Source of the DNA: Streptomyces massasporeus
GTDB lineage: Bacteria > Actinomycetota > Actinomycetes > Streptomycetales > Streptomycetaceae
Direction of reading: 5' to 3'
Assembly: GCF_014648995.1 (NCBI RefSeq)
Contig: NZ_BMSE01000002.1
Span: forward strand, 620,001-684,000
Length of the DNA: 64,000 nt
The notes beneath the pieces are model-generated. The model did not search any database and had not been told where the DNA came from. It was given only the letters and a program-made list of their open reading frames with translations. Position numbers and translations under genes: made by a program. Shown here piece by piece: positions 57,915 to 64,000 of the stretch. The first letter of the stretch is position 1. The number at the start of each line of letters is the position of its first letter.

Positions 57915-59852
57915 TCAGACCACGCCGACCGCAGTGAGCAGCGCCAACGGGGCGGACGCGGAACGGGATTCACGCACGCACGCGTACGGGTACGGCACCG
58001 GCTCCGGGTGCGTGTCGCGGCCGTAGCCCGCCAGGACCTCCGGGAGCCGGTGGCCGGTCGCGCCCGCCGCGTCGACCAGACCGCGGGCGATCGCGCGCGC
58101 CTCGTCGTGCAGCCCGTAGCGGGCCAGGCCCAGCGCGATCAGCGCGTTGTCGTGCGGCCAGACCGAGCCGCGGTGGTACGAGAGCGGGTGGTACGCCGGC
58201 TGCCCGGCGGCCAGGGTGCGCACGCCCCAGCCGGAGAAGAAGTCCGCCTCGAGGAGCCGCCGTCCGACGAGTTCGCCGTACTCCTTGTCCAGCAGCCCCG
58301 ACCAGAGCAGGTGCCCGGCGTCGGAGGCCAGCGCGTCGACCTGCTTGCCCCGGCCGTCCAGCGCGAGGGCGGGGAAGGACTGCTCCGGCATCCAGAAGTC
58401 CCGCTGGAAACGGTCGCGCAGGTCGCCGGCCGTCTGCTCCAGCAGGTGGGCGTACGTGGTGTCCTGCCACACCGTGCGGGCGAGGCCCGCCGTGCGGCGC
58501 AGGGCGTCGTAGGCGTAGCCCTGGGCGCCCGCGGCCGTCACCGGGCCGTGCGGGCGGGTGCCTTCGGCGGAGCAGATGGCGCCGGGGGAGTCCTTCCAGT
58601 TCTGGTTGGCGAGGCCGCCCTGGTCGGCGCGGTAGACGAGGTAGCCGCGCGAGGTGAGGCCGCCGTGGTCGAGCATCCAGGTGACGGCGGCCCGGGCGTG
58701 GGGTTCGAGGCGGCGGGCCGGGCCCGTGTCGCCGGTGTGCTCGGTGTACGCGCCGAGCAGGACGAGGAACAGCGGGGTGGCGTCGACCGAGCCGTAGTAG
58801 CGGCCGTAGGGGACCTGGCCGAAGTGGGCCAGTTCTCCGTGGCGTACCTCGTGCACGATCTTGCCGGGCTGGGCGATCCCGTCGGGGCCGGTCCCGGTGG
58901 CCTGGGTCGCGGCGAGCGCGGCCAGGGTGGCGGCGGCCGGCCGCGGCCGGTAGGGCAGGGCGAACAGCGAGGTCAGCAGGGCGTCCCGGCCCAGCAGGGT
59001 CAGGAACCAGGGGGCGCCGGCGGCCGGGACGCGCAGCTCCTCGCCGTCCGGGCCGGTCGCCGGGACCTGGAGGGCGGCGAGGTCGGCGAGCCCCCGGGTG
59101 CAGGCGGCGGCCAGCTCGGGCCACCCCTCCGGGAAGGCCACACCCTCGACGAACTCGTCCTCCCGGGCGCGCAGTTGCTCCCGGGCGGCGGCGGGGGAAC
59201 GGGGCACGCGCAGGGCGCGCCGGTCGCCGTGCGGGCGGGCCATGACCCGCAGGGTCAGCTCGGCGGTGCCGTGCGGTTCGAGGTCCAGGGTCCACGACAG
59301 ACGGCGGGCGCCGGTGCCGGTCTCCTCCACGGCGTCCGGCCGGGGCTCCGCCGTCACGGTCGTGACGGAGCGCCACTCGCCGCGCCGGTAGGCGAACTCC
59401 ACACCGTGGGTGAGCGTGTGGCGGGAGCGGACGGCCCCGGCCTTGGTGTAGGTGCGGTGGTCGGAGCGCAGCTCGAACTGGTCGGTGAAGTCGGCGTCGG
59501 CGGTGACCGCGAGGTGGACCGTCGTCGGCACCGGGCGGTTGCTGGTGACGCGCAGCGACTCCACGAACGAGGAGTCCCCGACGGCCTGTTCGCGGAAGAG
59601 CGTGTACGCGGGCGGTTCGTCGCGGCCGCCGCGCGGGACGAGAACGCAGCGCGCGGTGTCCCCGTCGGCCACCGGGGTCAGTGTGTCGGGCACCGCCCCG
59701 TCGACGGTGAGCTGCCACCGGCTCAGATGCCGGGCGTCCCGTACGAACATGCCGTCCGGGGCGCTGCCGCCCCGGTAGCCGCTGATGTCGCCGCGATCGC
59801 CGACGGCGGCGAACGTCCGGCCGTGCACGAGCAGATGATGCCGGTCCGTCAT
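57915..59852 (-). CDS. Amylo-alpha-1,6-glucosidase-like (glycogen-debranching-type) protein
   Basis: A 645-residue protein. The N-terminal GDE_N_bis beta domain (starting HHLLVHGRTFAAVGDRGDISG) is followed by a catalytic (alpha/alpha)6 barrel with WFLTLLGRDALLTSLFALPYRP. The region SGWGVRTLA and the motif YHRGSVWPHDNALIALGL near the C-terminus carry the acidic residues typical of glucoamylase-like GH15/GH133-related enzymes. ATG 59852 overlaps the upstream glycosidase by 4 bp. No signal peptide is seen, so cytosolic. The exact glycan is not known. Confidence 0.85.
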   Translation of the reverse strand: MTDRHHLLVHGRTFAAVGDRGDISGYRGGSAPDGMFVRDARHLSRWQLTVDGAVPDTLTPVADGDTARCVLVPRGGRDEPPAYTLFREQAVGDSSFVESLRVTSNRPVPTTVHLAVTADADFTDQFELRSDHRTYTKAGAVRSRHTLTHGVEFAYRRGEWRSVTTVTAEPRPDAVEETGTGARRLSWTLDLEPHGTAELTLRVMARPHGDRRALRVPRSPAAAREQLRAREDEFVEGVAFPEGWPELAAACTRGLADLAALQVPATGPDGEELRVPAAGAPWFLTLLGRDALLTSLFALPYRPRPAAATLAALAATQATGTGPDGIAQPGKIVHEVRHGELAHFGQVPYGRYYGSVDATPLFLVLLGAYTEHTGDTGPARRLEPHARAAVTWMLDHGGLTSRGYLVYRADQGGLANQNWKDSPGAICSAEGTRPHGPVTAAGAQGYAYDALRRTAGLARTVWQDTTYAHLLEQTAGDLRDRFQRDFWMPEQSFPALALDGRGKQVDALASDAGHLLWSGLLDKEYGELVGRRLLEADFFSGWGVRTLAAGQPAYHPLSYHRGSVWPHDNALIALGLARYGLHDEARAIARGLVDAAGATGHRLPEVLAGYGRDTHPEPVPYPYACVRESRSASAPLALLTAVGVV

Positions 59853-61261
59853 GCCGGGTCCTCTCCCTTGATCGCCGTGAGGCCGTTCCTGCCCCGTGCG
59901 GGCCGGTCGTGCAGCAGGTCGAGTGTGAGCGCGGCGGTCCAGCCGAAGCCGGTGACGCCGCAGGCCTGTGCCGTGTACGGGTCGACGTACTCCGCGAAGC
60001 CGGAGGCGCCGGCGGTGTGCAGCATGCCCTTGCGCAGGGCGTCGGCCCGGCCGCGCTCGCCGTGCCGACGCAGCCCGCGCTCCAGCAGCCAGTTGGTGTT
60101 GAACCAGGCCGGGCCGCGCCAGTAGCGGTGCGGGTCGAAGGCCTCGCCGAGCAGGTCGTAGCTCGGGACCAGGCGGGTCGTGCCGCCGAGGCCGAAGTGC
60201 GGGCCGCACATCGTGCGGACCAGGGTGGCCGCGAGGCCGCGGGGCAGGGCCGGCAGCAGCAAGGGGATCAGCCCGGAGACACCGCGCTGAGGGATCAGTT
60301 CCCCGGCGCGCACGTCCCGGCACAGGAACATCCCCGCCGCCGGGTCCCACAGCCGCTCCACCAGGGCCGCCGTCAGGCACTCCGCACGGTCCCGCCGCGC
60401 CGCGCCGGTCACGCCGAGCTCGTGGGCGATCCGGTCCAGGGCGTACTCGGAGGCGGCGAGCAGCGCGTTGAACGCCGGGTCCTCCACGGCGAAGTCGCCG
60501 GGGCCGTCGGCGTATCCGCGGTCCCGGTAGTCGGCCGCCAGCCGCACGTACCGCCCGTAGTCCAGATCCGTCGGCCGGTCCTCGGGGGAGCCGTGGTCGA
60601 GGTCGGCGCGGCGGAAGGAGCGGGCCGGGGCGGGGGTGACCCGGGACAACGGGCGGTCCCAGCAGGGGCTGTTGTCCATACCCTGTTCCCAGGGGTGCAC
60701 CACGGACACCAGCCCGCCCCCGCCGAGGTCACGCCGGTGCAGGAGGTAGTCGTGCCAGGCGGCCAGCCGGGGGTACGCACGGGTGAGGAAGCCGCGCGCC
60801 CTGGACAGGCCCGGGTCGGCGAGGTGCACCAGCCACGCGGCCAGGGCGTGGACCGGTGGCTGCACGATCCCGGAGGTCTGTACGGTGCGCGGGGCTCCGG
60901 CGGTGCGCTCGGCGGTCGACGAGCACCAGAAGTCGGGGCTCGGGAAGTACGCGTCGAGCGGGACGGAGGGGTTGAAGACGATGTGCGGGATCCGCCCGTC
61001 CGCCCACTGGGCCGCCAGCAGCGTCTCCAGCTCGGTCTGGGCCCGTAACGGCGAGAGGTGCCTCAGGCCGATCGCGATGAACGCCGAGTCCCACGACCAC
61101 TGGTGCGGGTACAGGCCGCGCGAGGGCACCGTGGACGTCCCCGTCCAGCCGGCCTCCAGCACGGCGGCGGCCCTCACGTGCAGGGGCGGCGCGGTGCCGG
61201 GCGGTTCGTATGCAACGGTGCGTCCTGGGGGACGCGGGGCGCGTTGGGCGATGCGGTCCAC
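59849..61261 (-). CDS. GH63-like glycoside hydrolase (MGH1/glucosylglycerate hydrolase type)
   Basis: A 470-residue (alpha/alpha)6-barrel glycosidase. Markers are YPHQWSWDSAFIAIGLRHL near residue 51, WADGRIPHIVF, SYDLLGEAFDP and YWRGPAWFNTNWLLERGL. These match the mannosylglycerate/glucosylglycerate hydrolase branch of GH63, which clears compatible-solute or polysaccharide-precursor sugars. That specificity is an inference from resemblance. The gene is the first of a two-gene operon with the debranching-type enzyme and is divergent from a ROK regulator. Confidence 0.82.
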   Translation of the reverse strand: MDRIAQRAPRPPGRTVAYEPPGTAPPLHVRAAAVLEAGWTGTSTVPSRGLYPHQWSWDSAFIAIGLRHLSPLRAQTELETLLAAQWADGRIPHIVFNPSVPLDAYFPSPDFWCSSTAERTAGAPRTVQTSGIVQPPVHALAAWLVHLADPGLSRARGFLTRAYPRLAAWHDYLLHRRDLGGGGLVSVVHPWEQGMDNSPCWDRPLSRVTPAPARSFRRADLDHGSPEDRPTDLDYGRYVRLAADYRDRGYADGPGDFAVEDPAFNALLAASEYALDRIAHELGVTGAARRDRAECLTAALVERLWDPAAGMFLCRDVRAGELIPQRGVSGLIPLLLPALPRGLAATLVRTMCGPHFGLGGTTRLVPSYDLLGEAFDPHRYWRGPAWFNTNWLLERGLRRHGERGRADALRKGMLHTAGASGFAEYVDPYTAQACGVTGFGWTAALTLDLLHDRPARGRNGLTAIKGEDPA

Positions 61262-61382
61262 TCGGGGCTCTCCGGAAAGACGTCCGGCCGGCTGGTTCGG
61301 CTGCGGCTACGGTGGGGTTACGTCTATTTAACACGCAAAACCCACTATGTAAGGCAAGGTTGGGAAACACAAGGGGGTGTGC

Positions 61383-62609
61383 ATGACCGGACAGCCCGGG
61401 AGAACCGGACGAGGCGCGGGTCAGGCGAGCGCCGGCGACCTGCTCGAACTGGTGCGCAGCCGACGCGCCGTGACCCGGGGTGCCCTGCAGCAGGTGACCG
61501 GACTGTCCCGGGCCACCGTCGGGCAGCGGCTGGACCGGCTCTTCCGCGCGGGCTGGCTGCGCGAGGGCGCCGGGGGGCCGGTCGACTCCCCGCTGGGCGG
61601 GCGGCCCTCCATCACCCTGGAGTTCGACGACGAGCACGCGGTGGTCCTGGCCGCCGACCTGGACACCCGGCACGCCCGGGCGGCCGTGCTGTCGCTGAGC
61701 GGCGAGATCCTCGCCGAGCACGCGGGCACCCTCGTCATCGAGGACGGACCGGACGCCGTGCTCGGCGAACTCGGCGGCTGGTTCGCCGAGTTGCTGGTCA
61801 AGACCGGGCACGGCGCCGAGGCGGTCTGCGGGGTCGGGCTCGCGCTGCCCGGCCCGGTCGACACCGAGACCGGCCGTGTCGTCCAGCCGCCGATCATGCC
61901 CGGCTGGGACGGCTACGACATAAGAACCCGGATGGCCCGGGCGCTCACCGAGCACGCGGGCGCCGCCGGGGTGCCGGTGCTGGTGGACAACGACGCCAAC
62001 CTCATGGCCTACGGCGAACAGCGCACCGGCCACCCGGACTGCTCCGCCTTCGTGCTGGTGAAGGTCTCCACCGGCATCGGCGCCGGGGTCGTGGTGGACG
62101 GCGCGCTGTTCCGGGGCATCGACGGCGGCGCCGGCGACATCGGGCACATCCGGGTGCCGGAGGGCGCCGAGGCGCTGTGCCGGTGCGGTTCCTACGGCTG
62201 CCTGGCCGCCGTCGCGAGTGGCGGCGCCGTGGCGCGGCGGCTGGCGGAGGCCGGGGTGCCGGCGGCCTCCGGCTCGGACGTACGGGATCTGCTGGCGTCC
62301 GGGCACCCGGAGGCGGTCGGACTCGCCCGGGAGGCCGGGCGCCGGGTCGGGGACGTCCTCGCGACGGTCGTGACGCTGCTCAACCCCGGCGTGCTGATGA
62401 TCGCCGGGGATCTGGCCGGAACTCCCTTCCTGACAGGGGTGCGCGAACTGCTGTACCAGCGGGCGCTGCCCCGCTCCACGGCCCACCTGGAGGTGGTCAC
62501 CGCGCGGCTGGGTGAGCGGGCCGCGCTGGTGGGAGCCGGTGCCATGGTCGTGGAGCACCTCTACGCGCCCGAGCGGGTCGAGGAGCGGCTGCGTGTGCTC
62601 GGGGTGTGA
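61383..62609 (+). CDS. ROK family transcriptional regulator
   Basis: A 408-residue NagC/XylR-type repressor. The N-terminal winged helix contains VTRGALQQVTGLSRATVGQRLDRL. The sugar-kinase-like domain has the ROK zinc and sugar motifs VDNDANLMAYGE, GHIRV and CRCGSYGCLAA. It probably senses a sugar (glucose, or a glucoside breakdown product) and controls the divergent glycosidase operon. ATG 61383 is chosen because AAGGGGG lies 6 bp upstream; a GTG two codons earlier is inside that site. The shared promoter region (about 61310-61370) is the most AT-rich part of this neighbourhood. Confidence 0.92.
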   Translation: MTGQPGRTGRGAGQASAGDLLELVRSRRAVTRGALQQVTGLSRATVGQRLDRLFRAGWLREGAGGPVDSPLGGRPSITLEFDDEHAVVLAADLDTRHARAAVLSLSGEILAEHAGTLVIEDGPDAVLGELGGWFAELLVKTGHGAEAVCGVGLALPGPVDTETGRVVQPPIMPGWDGYDIRTRMARALTEHAGAAGVPVLVDNDANLMAYGEQRTGHPDCSAFVLVKVSTGIGAGVVVDGALFRGIDGGAGDIGHIRVPEGAEALCRCGSYGCLAAVASGGAVARRLAEAGVPAASGSDVRDLLASGHPEAVGLAREAGRRVGDVLATVVTLLNPGVLMIAGDLAGTPFLTGVRELLYQRALPRSTAHLEVVTARLGERAALVGAGAMVVEHLYAPERVEERLRVLGV

Positions 62610-62697
62610 CGGCCGTGTTTCGGTCCCGGGACGCGTCCGCATGGTGAAATCCCGGCGGCTGTGGCAGCGTGATTCTCGCCACCCCTGATAAGGGTTG

Positions 62698-62813
62698 CGC
62701 TCAGATGAGCGGATCTTGAGCGGCTGCACTTCTCCAAAGGGTGGCACTGAGTGCCACCCTTTGATCGTTCATCGAGCGAAATCAAATGTGCGGAAACTCC
62801 GCTCAGATGAGCG
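62698..62813. promoter_or_regulatory. Two copies of CGCTCAGATGAGCG upstream of ppdK
   Basis: The 14-mer inverted repeat CGCTCA-GA-TGAGCG occurs identically at 62698-62711 and 62800-62813, 102 bp apart. A terminator hairpin lies between them. A further half site TGAGCGG follows the first copy. The two exact copies in one leader suggest a regulator-binding pair that could form a loop. The regulator is unknown. Confidence 0.5.
62736..62762. terminator. Strong terminator between ROK gene and ppdK
   Basis: AAAGGGTGGCAC pairs perfectly with GTGCCACCCTTT around the three-base loop TGA. It is a 12-bp perfect stem ending with a short T-run. It is the best rho-independent terminator in the window. It stops transcription from the ROK gene and insulates ppdK. 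Confidence 0.85.
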
Positions 62814-62941
62814 ATTGGTGAGCCTCAGGAAGGCTCTTGCGTTCAAGAAGTGAAAACATGCGGCTGCGATCGCTTGCTCAGCCTTGACTTTCGATCCGCT
62901 GGCGGACGAGTGGTTACAGGCGCATGACGCACGAGTGGACG

Positions 62942-62966
62942 TACCCAGACGCCTTTGATCTGGGTA
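62942..62966 (+). promoter_or_regulatory. Inverted repeat in the ppdK leader
   Basis: TACCCAGA and TCTGGGTA form a perfect 8-bp inverted repeat separated by nine bases (CGCCTTTGA), 50 bp before the ppdK start codon. It could be an RNA hairpin near the ribosome binding site or a repressor site in the promoter. No promoter consensus close by is convincing. Confidence 0.4.
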
Positions 62967-63015
62967 TGTTCCTGCCCGTCAGGGCAGCCACCGCGTCCTC
63001 GAGGAGTCGAGACCC

Positions 63016-64000
63016 GTGTCGGAAAACAAAGATCTTCAGGTAGCTGAGCACGGCACCAGCGTTGAGGGCGTGAAGTTCGTCTACGACTTCACCGAGGGCA
63101 ACAAGGACCTCAAGGACCTCCTCGGTGGCAAGGGCGCGAACCTCGCGGAGATGACGAACCTGGGCCTTCCGGTCCCTCCCGGCTTCACCATCACCACCGA
63201 GGCCTGCAAGGTCTACCTGGAGAGCGGCGAGGAGCCGGCGGCACTGCGTGACGAGGTGAGTGCACACCTCGACGCGCTCGAGGCCCGCATGGGCAAGAAG
63301 CTCGGCCAGGCCGACGACCCGCTGCTGGTGTCGGTGCGCTCGGGCGCCAAGTTCTCCATGCCCGGCATGATGGACACCGTCCTCAACATCGGCCTCTCCG
63401 ACAAGTCGGTGCAGGGCCTGGCCAAGCAGGCCGGCGACGACCGGTTCGCGTGGGACTCCTACCGCCGCCTCATCCAGATGTTCGGCAAGACCGTCCTGGG
63501 CGTCGACGGCGAGCTCTTCGAGGACGCGCTGGACGCGGCCAAGGCCGCCAAGAAGGTCACGGTCGACACCGAGCTGGAGGCCGCCGACCTCAAGAAGCTC
63601 GTCACCAAGTTCAAGAAGATCGTCAAGACCGAGGCCGGCCGGGACTTCCCGCAGGACCCGCGCGAGCAGATGGACCTCGCCATCCACGCGGTCTTCGACT
63701 CCTGGAACACCGACCGGGCCAAGCTCTACCGCCGTCAGGAGCGCATCCCCGGCGACCTCGGCACCGCGGTCAACGTCTGCTCCATGGTCTTCGGCAACCT
63801 CGGCCCCGACTCCGGCACCGGCGTAGCCTTCACCCGCGACCCCGCCTCCGGCCACCAGGGCGTCTACGGCGACTACCTCCAGAACGCACAGGGCGAGGAC
63901 GTCGTCGCGGGCATCCGCAACACCGTGCCGCTCGCCGAGCTGGAGCAGATCGACAAGAAGTCCTACGACCAGCTGATGCAGATCATGGAGACGCTGGAGA
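63016..64000 (+). CDS. ppdK: Pyruvate, phosphate dikinase, N-terminal part (continues outside window)
   Basis: The first 328 residues are seen, from a GTG start preceded by GGAG, and the frame stays open at the window edge. FVYDFTEGNKDLKDLLGGKGANLAEM is the typical PPDK N-terminus at about residues 21-46. The ATP-grasp region continues with PVPPGFTITTEAC, LLVSVRSGAKFSMPGMMDTVLNIGL and TGVAFTRDPASG. The enzyme interconverts pyruvate plus ATP plus phosphate and phosphoenolpyruvate plus AMP plus pyrophosphate. The leader has paired inverted repeats, so it is probably regulated. Confidence 0.95.
   Translation, partial: MSENKDLQVAEHGTSVEGVKFVYDFTEGNKDLKDLLGGKGANLAEMTNLGLPVPPGFTITTEACKVYLESGEEPAALRDEVSAHLDALEARMGKKLGQADDPLLVSVRSGAKFSMPGMMDTVLNIGLSDKSVQGLAKQAGDDRFAWDSYRRLIQMFGKTVLGVDGELFEDALDAAKAAKKVTVDTELEAADLKKLVTKFKKIVKTEAGRDFPQDPREQMDLAIHAVFDSWNTDRAKLYRRQERIPGDLGTAVNVCSMVFGNLGPDSGTGVAFTRDPASGHQGVYGDYLQNAQGEDVVAGIRNTVPLAELEQIDKKSYDQLMQIMETLE

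Noticed and set aside
60729..62747. Long minus-strand frame opposite the ROK gene
   Set aside because: Composition is that of an antisense shadow of the ROK gene. The protein has no recognisable domain.

Overview
The window is about 70% G+C and is coding almost throughout. It has GTG, TTG and ATG starts, many 4-bp start/stop overlaps, Tat-type signal peptides, ROK, GntR, IclR and MmyB-type regulators, and a SpoIIAB-like ATPase. This is a Streptomyces (or very close actinomycete) chromosome. The gene set (tricorn protease, rnz, phoH-ybeY-corC-like, era, leuA, recO-uppS, zur-znu, glyS, dusB, ppdK) matches, from memory and not from a search, a conserved core block of the S. coelicolor chromosome. 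There is no biosynthetic cluster, prophage, CRISPR array, rRNA or tRNA.

Layout. 1-4133: tricorn protease C-terminal half, a HIT protein, RNase Z and an adenine-deaminase-like enzyme, all on the plus strand. 4147-10054: an MFS transporter, then an IclR-controlled glucarate pathway (kdgD, gudD) and a PfkB kinase. 10197-17269: the phoH-ybeY-corC-mmcQ-cdd-like series leading towards era. A secreted small protein and an oppositely oriented amtB-glnK pair, preceded by GlnR-like motifs, lie between. 17277-21055: an ATP-binding anti-sigma-like protein, a short palindrome resembling the right end of an IS200/IS605 element, a GH1 beta-glucosidase, and a protealysin-like M4 protease paired with its emfourin-type inhibitor. 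20996-23770: leuA behind a leucine-rich leader peptide, then a TerB-like protein. 23781-25530: a damaged histidine kinase beside an intact NarL-type response regulator. 25552-33039: a peptide/nickel-type ABC importer, including a permease-ATPase fusion, ending in a DHDPS-family aldolase and faced by a divergent GntR regulator.

33080-38674 holds a phosphatase, secreted enzymes, small-molecule-binding folds and two tiny Streptomyces-specific proteins. 38701-46632 holds recO, uppS, an MFS pump, the zur-znuBCA zinc uptake group with a Zur-box-like site, and glyS. 46694-54730 is more variable: an EEP nuclease family protein, a LysE exporter, a lower-GC stretch with an unrecognised membrane-anchored protein, a zinc-finger-like small protein, two DHA2-type drug exporters, an MmyB-type regulator with a two-site operator, and a frame-broken pseudogene. 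54799-64000: dusB, an LtaS-type sulfatase, two glycoside hydrolases of the debranching/GH63 type with a divergent ROK regulator, and the start of ppdK behind a 400-bp leader with paired inverted repeats.

Most genes are ordinary. The items that most repay attention are the regulatory sequences: the leuA attenuator, Zur box, GlnR array, GntR, IclR and MmyB operators, and the ppdK leader. The two broken genes, the protease-inhibitor pair, the dispersed GGGGCGCGGGGAAC repeat (two copies) and the IS605-like hairpin without a transposase also stand out. I did not find a convincingly new multi-gene system.
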